This document shows, one piece after another, positions 44,077 to 51,912 of a stretch of 64,000 bases of DNA. The notes under the pieces were generated by a model. That model was given only the letters and a program-made list of their open reading frames with translations. It was not told the origin of the DNA and did not search any database. The translations under genes and the position numbers were made by a program. Each line of letters opens with the position of its first letter. Positions within the stretch are counted from its first letter, which is position 1. The stretch comes from Pseudoflavonifractor sp. An85 (lineage in GTDB: Bacteria > Bacillota > Clostridia > Oscillospirales > Oscillospiraceae). The stretch spans positions 1 to 64,000 of the forward strand of contig NZ_NFHE01000012.1 of NCBI RefSeq assembly GCF_002161235.1. The letters are read 5' to 3'.

Positions 44077-44208
44077 GGAACAGTAGGTGTTTTCACTGTT
44101 CCAGACCAAACCCTACGGAACAGTAAAGTGGGATATATGCCTATATGGACAGAGTATCGCACTCACAAAAATAAAGCGATTTTGGGGAAAGCGGAATTTT
44201 CACTGTTC
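44077..44208. repeat. Repeated GGAACAGT/ACTGTTCC motif
   Basis: GGAACAGT (44077-44084, 44117-44124) and ACTGTTC(C) (44095-44102, 44202-44208) recur within 130 nt, the first pair forming a palindrome. They could be operators or iteron-like binding sites just upstream of the small HTH-like gene at 44282. Confidence 0.5.
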
Positions 44209-44281
44209 GGTGCATCTGCTCCGCTTTGGGGAGTATCCTTTGTACCGAATTGCAAAGCAAAATTATGGAGGAATTTTCAAT

Positions 44282-44497
44282 ATGAATGTACGCAACGAAA
44301 TCAAGGCACAGATCATCCGTGCCGGAATGACTATGCAGGAAGTAGTTGACCTGCTCTCGGACGAGTACGGTTGGAGCGATAGCGTTTCCAACCTGTCCGC
44401 AAAATTACAGCGGGAAAGCATCCGATACAAGGAAGTATTGGAGCTTGCCGATGTGCTGGGATACGACATCGTATGGCAGCAAAGACGGGAGAAGTGA
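44282..44497 (+). CDS. Small helix-turn-helix-like protein
   Basis: 71 residues starting MNVRNEIKAQIIRAGMTMQE. The pattern of helices (MTMQEVVDLLSDEYGW, SVSNLSAKLQRESIRYKEVLEL) resembles small phage-repressor-like DNA-binding proteins common on clostridial elements. ATG follows TGGAGG. A regulatory role over nearby mobilization genes is plausible but unproved. Confidence 0.65.
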   Translation: MNVRNEIKAQIIRAGMTMQEVVDLLSDEYGWSDSVSNLSAKLQRESIRYKEVLELADVLGYDIVWQQRREK

Positions 44498-44755
44498 TGC
44501 CCCGGCGACAGCCCCTCGCATCTCCCGTCCCCATAGGCGCACCGCAGTGCTGCCTATGGATGGCAGTGAAAGATACGGTTTTCACTACCACCGTCTGCAA
44601 GAGGAAGTTCGCCGGAACAGCTTCATGCAGACGGGCTGACCATGGGAAAAGTTACAGACATTTTCGCCTTGGTCAGCAGAGGTTGCCGCAGCAACCGCAC
44701 TCCCCCTCGGGAGAGCCCTCGGAGAGCCCACGGCACTTTGCAGCCCGTATGGATG

Positions 44756-44783
44756 AAAGTGTTATAGTGGGTTATTACACTTT
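44756..44783 (+). other. oriT: Candidate oriT of the MobV type
   Basis: AAAGTGT (44756-44762) and ACACTTT (44777-44783) flank TATAGTGGGTTATT. This closely resembles the pMV158-type oriT pattern of AAAGTATA-GTGTG-TTATACTTT, in which the nick falls in TAGTGTG/TTAT; here the equivalent is TAGTGGG/TTAT. It is 63 nt before the relaxase gene, the expected place. The surrounding 44498-44845 contains no clear gene. Confidence 0.7.
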
Positions 44784-44845
44784 GAAAAAGTGCCTCTCCG
44801 TAGCTCCCCGCTGTCTGCAAATCTCAAGGAAAGGACAAAAAATCT

Positions 44846-46135
44846 ATGGCAAGAAATGATGGAATAGACCGCACCGTAGCCCGGAATCAGGATTTACCGA
44901 CACCGGACGATGTGGCAAAAATACAGGAACACAATGAGCGAGAAAAGGACAGTTACAGCAATCAAGACATTGTGCCGGAACGCACTCCGCTGAATGTTCA
45001 CTTCAAGACTCCCACCGATGATTATGTGAAAATGTTTGAGCAAATGGAACAGGATGGCGTGATCTCCACCAGAGGCCTGAAACCGGATGCCATCAAATAC
45101 GGCGAGTTGGTTTTTGATGTAAACTCTGCTTACTTCTACAACCACGGAGGCTATGAATTTGCAAAACAGTTTTATGCCGATGCCTATAAAGCCGCCGTGG
45201 AGATCGTAGGCGGTGAGCAGTATATCCTCTCTGCTGTGATGCACGCCGATGAGCGTAACCGGGCAATGTCGGAAGCTCTGGGCGAGGATGTGTACCATTA
45301 CCATCTCCACGTGGTTTATATCCCGGTGGTGGAAAAGCAGATCCTTTGGTCGAAGCGGTGTAAGGATGAATCCCTCCGGGGAACAGTAAAGGAAACGATC
45401 ACACAAGTCAGCCGAAGTAAGAAGTGGGATTCCAAGCCGGTGCTTGACGAGGACGGCAATCCCAAACTCAATGAAAAAGGAAAAAAGATTTTAAGGTCAT
45501 CCTACAGCGTGTTGCAGGATGACTTTTTTAATTTCATGCGAAACGCCGGTTATACCGATGTGGAGCGTGGAGAGCGTGGCAGCACCGAGGAACATCTGAC
45601 GGTGACGCAGTTCAAGGTACAGGCAGAACAGCAGCGGTTGGAAGCAGTCACCGCACAGGTTGCCGATGCGGAACAATCCTTGGAGAATACCAGGGTTGCC
45701 GCTGAAAAACAAAAAAAGAAACTGGAAGCTCTGCAAAAGGAAACAAAGGCAGCAAGGGCAACTGCCCTGACAGTGCAAGATATTGAAGCGATGGGCAAGA
45801 AAGCCACATTCGGCAACAATATCACGCTGACACCGGATGAGTGCCGCATCCTAAAGGATTATGCAGTCAGCAGCTTCGCAGAGAAAGCGGAAAAGTTGAA
45901 ATACAAGCAAAAATACGAACAGGCAGAAAAGAGTGCATCCGTTTGGAAGCGCCGCTTTGAAGCCCTGAACGAAAAATATTTGGAACTCAAAAAGAAAGCT
46001 CAGCCCTATCTGGATGCATTGGAAATCGCATCCGAAAGGGTTCGGGCGTTTCTTGATGTTGTCCTCAGTAGAGGAAAGGAAACACAGGAACACAAGCAGC
46101 CTGCCCGCAAGCGAGGACGGGATATGGAAATTTAA
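44846..46135 (+). CDS. MobV-family (Mob/Pre) relaxase
   Basis: 429 residues. Residues about 85-185 carry the relaxase region, with the metal-binding YHYHLHVVYIPVV and a preceding SAVMHADERNRAM. Long coiled-coil helices (about 245-400) follow. Mob/Pre proteins nick oriT for mobilization by a helper conjugation system, like TnpZ of Tn4451. ATG follows AAGGAAAGGAC. It precedes the TnpW-like gene by 18 nt and the recombinase downstream, forming the mobility module. Confidence 0.88.
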   Translation: MARNDGIDRTVARNQDLPTPDDVAKIQEHNEREKDSYSNQDIVPERTPLNVHFKTPTDDYVKMFEQMEQDGVISTRGLKPDAIKYGELVFDVNSAYFYNHGGYEFAKQFYADAYKAAVEIVGGEQYILSAVMHADERNRAMSEALGEDVYHYHLHVVYIPVVEKQILWSKRCKDESLRGTVKETITQVSRSKKWDSKPVLDEDGNPKLNEKGKKILRSSYSVLQDDFFNFMRNAGYTDVERGERGSTEEHLTVTQFKVQAEQQRLEAVTAQVADAEQSLENTRVAAEKQKKKLEALQKETKAARATALTVQDIEAMGKKATFGNNITLTPDECRILKDYAVSSFAEKAEKLKYKQKYEQAEKSASVWKRRFEALNEKYLELKKKAQPYLDALEIASERVRAFLDVVLSRGKETQEHKQPARKRGRDMEI

Positions 46136-46153
46136 GAAAGGAACTTTTTGCCC

Positions 46154-46456
46154 ATGAATAAAACCGTAGAGGAAATTAACAAGATGATTATGGAAGATGC
46201 CCCGATGGAAGAAATCAATGATGCCATTGGCTATATTGATATTTACTCCTGCTTCGACCCGATTTTCGAGCCACCCATTGATTTTCTGGAAGAATGCCGC
46301 AGACATTGGGAAGCGGCACAGTCTTCTTTCCGTGAGACCATTGAGCGCAAGATCGGGAACACATGGTATGTGATTGAAACAGAATGTGCCGGGAATGAGC
46401 CGCTTGCCGACAAGGTAAAACGGCTCTTTTTTTCTGACAAGGGGGTGATTTGTTAA
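46154..46456 (+). CDS. Transposon protein with TnpW-like C-terminus
   Basis: 100 residues. The C-terminal 40 (RETIERKIGNTWYVIETEC, LADKVKRLFF) resemble the small TnpW proteins of Tn4451-type elements, while the first 60 residues are an acidic extra part. ATG at 46154 is chosen over an in-frame TTG two codons before. The role of TnpW is unsettled. It lies between mob and the recombinase. Confidence 0.6.
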   Translation: MNKTVEEINKMIMEDAPMEEINDAIGYIDIYSCFDPIFEPPIDFLEECRRHWEAAQSSFRETIERKIGNTWYVIETECAGNEPLADKVKRLFFSDKGVIC

Positions 46457-46536
46457 TGACGGCGACACAAAAGCATGATATAATTCCAGTATGCACAACG
46501 GTACTGTCGGCTGACCAACAACCGAAGGAGGATATT

Positions 46537-48183
46537 ATGTTGGATCAGCAGAAAATTACCATTCTCTACTGTCGTTTGAGCAATGAGGATGCCCAAGATG
46601 GAGAGAGTAACAGTATCGCAAATCAGCGAGAGTATTTAACCCGATATGCCCGTGACCACGGGTATACAAACCTGAAAATTCTGGTGGATGACGGTTATAC
46701 CGGGACGAACTTCAATCGTCCCGGTGTGCAGGAAGGTTTTGAACTTGTCAAGCAGGGGCTTGTGGGCTGCTGGCTGGTCAAAGACCTCAGCCGATTTGGT
46801 CGTGACTATCTGACTGTTGGACAATATACGGATATTATCTTTCCGAGCTACGATGTCCGCTTTATCGCCGTAAATGACGGTGTGGACAGTAACCGGGGAG
46901 ACAGCGAGGGCTTCGCCGCAATCCGTAATCTGTTCAACGAGTGGTATCCCCGTGATACCAGCAAGAAAGTCCGTGTCAGTTTGCGGCAGAGAGGAACCAG
47001 TGGGAAGCACATGGGCAAACCGCCCTACGGATACCGCTGTGACCCGGAGGACAAGGATCACTGGATTCTGGATGAAGAAGCGGCTCCGGTAGTCAAGCTC
47101 ATCTTCGACCTTTGCATTGACGGCAAAGGCCCGGAGCAGATTGCAAGGATTCTGGAAGAAAAGCAGATTCTGACCGCAAAAGCTCTGTATGCCAAGCGAA
47201 AGAAAAAGCCGATGCCGGAAAGACCGTACCACTGGGGCAACCAGTCCATTGTAGGGATTTTGGAACGGCAGGAGTACACAGGCTGTACCTGCAACTTCAA
47301 GACTTATTCCAAGTCCTACAAGCTGAAAAAGCGGATTCCTAATGAGCCGGAGAATATGTTTTATCTGCCGGACACACAGGAAGCGATTGTATCTCAGGCA
47401 CAGTTTGACAGGGTGCAGGAACTGAGGAAAAACAAACGCCGCCCCGCAAAAGCGGAACGGCAGGGATTGTTCTCCGGGCTTCTGTTTTGTGCCGATTGCG
47501 GCGGCAAGCTCCACTTTGCCACAAGCAAAAGCTTTGAGGGCAAGCAGGATCACTACGTCTGCAACAACTACAAGAGCAACCGTGGTACTTGTACTGCCCA
47601 CTATATCCGGGAAGATGTGCTCCGTGAAATCGTTCTGGAACGCATCCGGGCAGTCAATGTGTATATCCGAAGCGATGTGGACGGTTTTCAGGAGGAATGG
47701 CTGCAATGCCGCAGGACTGACCAGGAGCGCAGCATCCGGGATGACAAAAAGAAGCTGGAACAGGCAAAGAAACGCCTTGCCGATCTGGATGTCATCATCT
47801 CCCGGCTGTACGAGGACTATGTTCTTGGAAATCTCAATCAGGACAGATACAGAAAGATGTCTGCGGACTATGAAGCCGAACAGGAACGGTTAAAGCTCGA
47901 AATTGAAGTAACGGAAGAATGGGTGGAACAGCGGGAAGAAATGAATGACGGTCTGGATGCCTTTATCGCCCTGACACAGAAATATGTGGATGTGGAGGAA
48001 CTGACACAGACCATCGTGAACGAGTACATCAAAAAGATCGTCGTTTATGCTCCGGATAAGTCTGGCGGCAAGCGGACGCAGAAAGTGAAGATTTACTTCA
48101 ATTTCGTGGACGATGTGGATATTCCCGTTATTTCCGAGCCTATCATCACACAAACAACCTATGAACGCAGAAAAACGGCGTGA
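46537..48183 (+). CDS. Large serine recombinase (TnpX/TndX type)
   Basis: 548 residues. The resolvase domain starts ILYCRLSNEDAQDGESNSIA with the nucleophile Ser about 15, followed by VKDLSRFGRDYLTVGQYTD. The recombinase domain (about 170-290) and a zinc ribbon (FCADCGGKLHF and YVCNNYKSNRGTCTAHYI) come next, then a long coiled coil (about 390-470). It would catalyse excision and integration of the whole element using the terminal sequences. ATG at 46537 follows GAAGGAGG. It ends 27 nt before the right inverted repeat. Confidence 0.95.
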   Translation: MLDQQKITILYCRLSNEDAQDGESNSIANQREYLTRYARDHGYTNLKILVDDGYTGTNFNRPGVQEGFELVKQGLVGCWLVKDLSRFGRDYLTVGQYTDIIFPSYDVRFIAVNDGVDSNRGDSEGFAAIRNLFNEWYPRDTSKKVRVSLRQRGTSGKHMGKPPYGYRCDPEDKDHWILDEEAAPVVKLIFDLCIDGKGPEQIARILEEKQILTAKALYAKRKKKPMPERPYHWGNQSIVGILERQEYTGCTCNFKTYSKSYKLKKRIPNEPENMFYLPDTQEAIVSQAQFDRVQELRKNKRRPAKAERQGLFSGLLFCADCGGKLHFATSKSFEGKQDHYVCNNYKSNRGTCTAHYIREDVLREIVLERIRAVNVYIRSDVDGFQEEWLQCRRTDQERSIRDDKKKLEQAKKRLADLDVIISRLYEDYVLGNLNQDRYRKMSADYEAEQERLKLEIEVTEEWVEQREEMNDGLDAFIALTQKYVDVEELTQTIVNEYIKKIVVYAPDKSGGKRTQKVKIYFNFVDDVDIPVISEPIITQTTYERRKTA

Positions 48184-48210
48184 CCTTCGGGTCACACCGT
48201 TCTCTGCGAC

Positions 48211-48259
48211 AAAATAGTTACTTGTCACTATTAAGCCTTCGGTTCACGGGTTTTTATAC
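48211..48259 (-). repeat. Right terminal inverted repeat of the element
   Basis: Matches the reverse complement of 33423-33471 at 38 of 49 positions without gaps. The outer end lies 6 nt from the divIVA stop codon. Confidence 0.85.
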
Positions 48260-48264
48260 CTGAT

Positions 48265-48918
48265 TTAGCGGATCTGGTAGTCCTTGCCGAACTGAAGATC
48301 TTCAAAGCGGCGGGTGGCATCCAAATCCAGATCGTCCACGGGGTCATAGGCGGGCGCCTGAGCGGCGGCAGCGGCCACGGCCTGGGTGTCCACCGCCTGG
48401 GTGGGCTCGTCCACCACCGGCTCCTCTGCGGGCTCCTCCGCTGCAGCGGTCTCTAGCACCTCGGGAGGCACCATCTGACCCAGGCGGGCCAGACACTCCA
48501 TCTCCTCCTGGTGGAGGGTGTAGAGCTTCTTGACGTAGGCGGCGGTGGCCTCCTGGGCCTGCTTGAGGCGGAACTCCTCGGCGGCGATCTCAGACTGGAG
48601 CTGAGACTTCCGGGCCTGGGCAGACTCGGTGGCGTCCTTCTCCATCTGAGTCTTTTTCTTCTCCGCGTCGCTGACCATGGACTCGGCCATCTGCTGGGCG
48701 GCCAGCAGGGTCTTACGCATGGCCACGTCGGTGGCCCGGTACTCCTCGATGGAGTCGGAAAGCACCTTGAGTTTATTCTTCAAGATGGTGTTGTCGTTGT
48801 AAAGGGCGGTATAGTCCTCGGTGAGCTGATCGAGAAACTCATCCACCATGGTCATATTGTAGCCGCCGAAGGTTGCTTTGGCAAAGACATGGCTGGCTAC
48901 TTCCTGCGGAGTCATCAT
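48265..48918 (-). CDS. divIVA: DivIVA-domain cell-division/polarity protein
   Basis: 217 residues. The conserved N-terminal TPQEVASHVFAKATFGGYNMTMVDEFLDQ binds curved membrane. A long coiled coil (about 35-145) and an acidic, Ala-rich C-terminal tail follow. It should oligomerise at the division septum. The start is the first of two adjacent ATG codons after AAAGGGG. It is the last gene of the hlyD-yggS-sepF-divIVA unit; the usual ylmG and ylmH are missing between sepF and divIVA. Confidence 0.93.
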   Translation of the reverse strand: MMTPQEVASHVFAKATFGGYNMTMVDEFLDQLTEDYTALYNDNTILKNKLKVLSDSIEEYRATDVAMRKTLLAAQQMAESMVSDAEKKKTQMEKDATESAQARKSQLQSEIAAEEFRLKQAQEATAAYVKKLYTLHQEEMECLARLGQMVPPEVLETAAAEEPAEEPVVDEPTQAVDTQAVAAAAAQAPAYDPVDDLDLDATRRFEDLQFGKDYQIR

Positions 48919-48946
48919 TGTGCAAGTCCCCTTTGTTGTCTATTTC

Positions 48947-49399
48947 TTAGAAGTACAGCCCGTTGTTTTCCAGCTCGTCGATGAGGTCACCCAGAATCTC
49001 TACGTTGTAGGGAGTCATGATGTAGGTGGCCATGGACACCTTCTTGATGGTGCCCTCGTTGGCGTAGGTCACGCCGGAGAGGAAGTCAATCAGACGGCGG
49101 GCGACGGTCTTGTCGGTCTGCTCCAGGTTGAGCACAACGGTGCGCTTCTCCCGCAGGTGGTCGGCAATTTCAGAGGCATTTTCAAACCGCTCGGGCTTGA
49201 CCAGCACCACCTGCAACTGGGTGGTGGTATGAATGTTCACCACTTTATTGCGGCGCTCAGCTTCGCTGACCCGGGTGGTGGGCTCGCTGGGGGCGGCGGT
49301 GGTAGTGTTGTTGACGGGGGCGAAATCCTCCTCGTACTCATCATCCTCTTCGTCCTCGTAGGGACGGGCCAAACGCTTCAGTTCATCCAGAAAACTCAT
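48947..49399 (-). CDS. sepF: Cell division protein SepF
   Basis: 150 residues. An amphipathic start (MSFLDELKRLARPY) for membrane binding is followed by an acidic linker and the SepF domain with VVLVKPERFENASEIADHL and LSGVTYANEGTIKKVSMATYIMTP. It aids FtsZ ring formation. ATG at 49399 has GAAGGGAG upstream. Confidence 0.95.
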   Translation of the reverse strand: MSFLDELKRLARPYEDEEDDEYEEDFAPVNNTTTAAPSEPTTRVSEAERRNKVVNIHTTTQLQVVLVKPERFENASEIADHLREKRTVVLNLEQTDKTVARRLIDFLSGVTYANEGTIKKVSMATYIMTPYNVEILGDLIDELENNGLYF

Positions 49400-49428
49400 G
49401 GGTGAGAACTCCCTTCTATATGTATGTA

Positions 49429-50139
49429 TCAAAATGAGTTGGAAATGGGCGCACGAGGGCCAAAGATGGCGGTGCCAACCCGGACGTGGGTGGCGCCAGC
49501 GGCTATGGCAGCGGGGTAATCGTTGCTCATCCCCATGGACAGTATCGTCATATCTGTCTTATTATCTCCCATTTTCCCCTTTATGTCAACAGCAAGAGCC
49601 TTCAACTTATGAAAAAACGGTAAATTTTCAGAAGGCTCCTGCACCGCCGGGGGAATGCACATCAGACCCCGCAACCGCACATGGGAAAGCTGGGTACACA
49701 GCTGGGCGGCGGGCAGCACTTCGGGGAGGAAAAAGCCGGATTTGGAGGGCTCCTGGGCCAGGTTTACCTCCAGCAAAATGTCCTGCACCAGTCCCGCCTT
49801 TCCCGCCTGCTTGTCGATCTCCAACAGCAGCTTTTGGGAGGACACGGAGTGGATGAGATCCACTTTGCCCATGAGGTATTTCACCTTGTTGGTCTGCAAG
49901 TGGCCAATGAAGTGGACCTGAGCCCCTTCATAGGCTCCTGTCTCCCAGTGGGAGAGCAGCTCCTGCACCCGGTTTTCCCCGCACACCGTCACCCCTGCGG
50001 CGATGGCCTGTCGAATCACGTCGTCACTCTGGGTCTTGGTGGCGGCCACCAGGGTGATCTCCTCCGGGGTCCGTCCGGCTTCCCAGGCAGCTCGGCGGAT
50101 GTTTTCCACAACGTGGGCTAAATTTGTGGAAATACTCAT
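49429..50139 (-). CDS. yggS: YggS/YlmE PLP-homeostasis protein
   Basis: 236 residues of the alanine racemase N-terminal fold. The PLP lysine is in TLVAATKTQSDD (about residue 36), with HFIGHLQTNKVKY and ILSMGMSNDYPAAI. It binds pyridoxal phosphate and buffers vitamin B6 levels. Its ATG overlaps the HlyD-like stop (ATGA). The frame ends shortly before sepF, as in Bacillus ylmE-ylmF. Confidence 0.96.
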   Translation of the reverse strand: MSISTNLAHVVENIRRAAWEAGRTPEEITLVAATKTQSDDVIRQAIAAGVTVCGENRVQELLSHWETGAYEGAQVHFIGHLQTNKVKYLMGKVDLIHSVSSQKLLLEIDKQAGKAGLVQDILLEVNLAQEPSKSGFFLPEVLPAAQLCTQLSHVRLRGLMCIPPAVQEPSENLPFFHKLKALAVDIKGKMGDNKTDMTILSMGMSNDYPAAIAAGATHVRVGTAIFGPRAPISNSF

Positions 50140-51401
50140 GAGCGCACCACCATCCCGTCGGTAATGTGGGTGGTGTTGAGGATGATCTCGTCCCCGGCAC
50201 GCAGACGGGCGGAAGCGGTGTCATCCACCGGCTCCACCAGATAGAAGGAGTCGTCGCTGTGGAGCACACGCACCTCCTGCCACTCGGCCTGGGTGCCCAC
50301 CACGGTGTACACCCCGTATGTATTGACCTGGCTTTCGTTGCCGTTGTCGTCGGTGACCGTCTCGGTGACCACTCGCAGGGCCTGACGAGGGATGCGGATG
50401 CCTTCAATCTGCTGGGCAATGATGTCCACCGTCTGCTCCCGCAGCAGGGTGGTGTCGGCCAAGTGCTCTTTGGTGGAGAAAATGGCCATGGTCTGCTCCT
50501 CATCAGACACCAGACGCTCCAATTTCATGGAAATGGTGCCATAGTAATCATTGGAGAAGGAAATTTTGTAGGTTTTTCCCTCCAGCAGACCGGACACCGA
50601 GGGCTGATCCACCACAGTGGCCAGATACCAGGTGGAACCGGTGATGACCTTGCCCAAGGCGGGCTGAGGGTCGGGCACATCCTGCTCCAACAGGTCAGTG
50701 AGCTGGGCGATGGTGAGGGAGGAGAGCATGTTGGGGGTGATGAGGCTCTCATACCCGTCCACTTCTCCGGAGAACGAGCCGGAGACGGGGGCGGTAATGG
50801 TCTGGGAGACCTGGCTGAGAGAGGCGGTGAGGGTGTTGAGCTGGTTTTGCTTGTCCTGAATGAGCTGGCGAATCTGGGTGGCCGCTTCGGTGTTGCCGTA
50901 GCTGTAGTCCCGCTGGAACACCATGGTGCGCAGATGCAGCGCGGAATCCTCCAGGGTGGACAAGTCGCCGGAGGCGGCCAGAGAACGGATGGACACCATG
51001 GAGTTGATCACCGCCTCGTCCAGCTTGGAGGAGTTGGTGGACTGGGTGCCCGTGGACAGAGAGTACTCCAGCTGCTGGATTTCCGCCTCCAGGGACTGGA
51101 TGGTCTGTCGGGTCTCCAGGGAGTCTTTGCTGGCGTGAATCAGGGCGATTTCCCCGCCTTTGGCCACCTTTTCCCCCTCTTCCAGGAGAATATCCACATA
51201 TTCTCCCGTGGCGGAGATGACCTGTTCATTGCGCACCAGCAAAGCGGTGGCCTCGGTGCCCACGTCCACCGAATAGGTGTAGGCGGTGGTGGTGACCAGA
51301 TCGTCCTGAAAGCCCCGCACCAGATAAACGGCGAAATAGGCGATGATGGCCACAAACATGGCGCCGATGATGACTTTGTTGACCAATGTACTCTCTTTCA
51401 T
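50136..51401 (-). CDS. HlyD-like periplasmic-adaptor-type membrane protein
   Basis: 421 residues with one N-terminal membrane segment (about 8-28). A biotinyl-lipoyl-like block (GTEATALLVRNEQVISATGEYVDILLEEGEKVAKGGEIALIH in two parts), a coiled-coil hairpin (95-205) and a C-terminal beta domain (about 205-400) are typical of HlyD-type adaptors. It is found next to yggS-sepF-divIVA in related Clostridia, which suggests a cell-division or envelope role rather than drug export. ATG follows AGAGGA. Confidence 0.75.
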   Translation of the reverse strand: MKESTLVNKVIIGAMFVAIIAYFAVYLVRGFQDDLVTTTAYTYSVDVGTEATALLVRNEQVISATGEYVDILLEEGEKVAKGGEIALIHASKDSLETRQTIQSLEAEIQQLEYSLSTGTQSTNSSKLDEAVINSMVSIRSLAASGDLSTLEDSALHLRTMVFQRDYSYGNTEAATQIRQLIQDKQNQLNTLTASLSQVSQTITAPVSGSFSGEVDGYESLITPNMLSSLTIAQLTDLLEQDVPDPQPALGKVITGSTWYLATVVDQPSVSGLLEGKTYKISFSNDYYGTISMKLERLVSDEEQTMAIFSTKEHLADTTLLREQTVDIIAQQIEGIRIPRQALRVVTETVTDDNGNESQVNTYGVYTVVGTQAEWQEVRVLHSDDSFYLVEPVDDTASARLRAGDEIILNTTHITDGMVVRS

Positions 51402-51614
51402 AGAATCATTCCTCTTTTGTGTGGGGAACCTGCCCTTTCCCTCGGCCGCGGCATGTTATGGCTCTTTTGCGCCAGAAATGCGTTGCATCTTCCCGAGATA
51501 CACAAAGTATTTCTGCAAAGCTGCGCCTGTTTCTGACACAAAATTTCTCACAATCTACTCTCGCCGATGGAATGGTATGTTCCCATGGGGTTGGAACACG
51601 CCCCCGTCTTGGGG

Positions 51615-51857
51615 TCATTCTTCCATATTTACCGCTTTTTCCGGTGTGATGGTGGAAATGGCGTGTTTATAAATGACTTGCTGTTTGCCGTCGGTGACCA
51701 ACACCACCACATAGGGGTCATAGGCGGTGATGACACCCCGCAGCTGGAACCCGTTGACCAAAAACACGGTGACTCGAGCGGCGGTACGGCGAAGGGTGGA
51801 CAGAACACTGTCCTGGACATTGGGCTGCTTGCCCACGGCGACTGCGGTAAAACTCAT
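51615..51857 (-). CDS. hfq: RNA chaperone Hfq
   Basis: 80 residues. The Sm1 and Sm2 signatures are NGFQLRGVITAYDPYVVVLVT and QQVIYKHAISTITP. It helps small RNAs pair with mRNAs. ATG at 51857 is chosen for AAGGAG 9 nt before it; an earlier in-frame ATG overlapping miaA has no ribosome site. The miaA-hfq order is conserved widely. The 213 nt beyond to the HlyD gene hold no gene. Confidence 0.95.
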   Translation of the reverse strand: MSFTAVAVGKQPNVQDSVLSTLRRTAARVTVFLVNGFQLRGVITAYDPYVVVLVTDGKQQVIYKHAISTITPEKAVNMEE

Positions 51858-51912
51858 GGCTATGCACTCCTTTTCTTTTTCGGGGTCGGGCTGAGCCTGA
51901 CCCTGAGTGGAG

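Larger units (their letters stand above)
33423..48259 (+). mobile_element. Tn4451-like mobilizable element with serine recombinase, MobV and AAC(3)/MATE cargo
   Basis: A 14.8-kb block with lower GC than its neighbours, bounded by 49-bp imperfect inverted repeats (38 of 49 positions identical). It encodes a large serine recombinase at the right end, a Mob/Pre relaxase with oriT-like sequence, a TnpW-like protein, a CHC2 zinc-finger primase-like protein broken by an IS, a sigma-like protein and accessory genes. It lacks obvious type IV secretion genes, so it should be mobilizable rather than self-conjugative. The exact crossover dinucleotides cannot be fixed from one allele. The block is inserted between the GH2 terminator and the divIVA stop. 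Confidence 0.85.

Noticed and set aside
44473-44859. Possible 128-codon gene between the small HTH-like gene and mobV
   Set aside because: It runs straight through the oriT-like palindrome and overlaps the mobV start; composition is unlike a protein and no ribosome site or family is visible.
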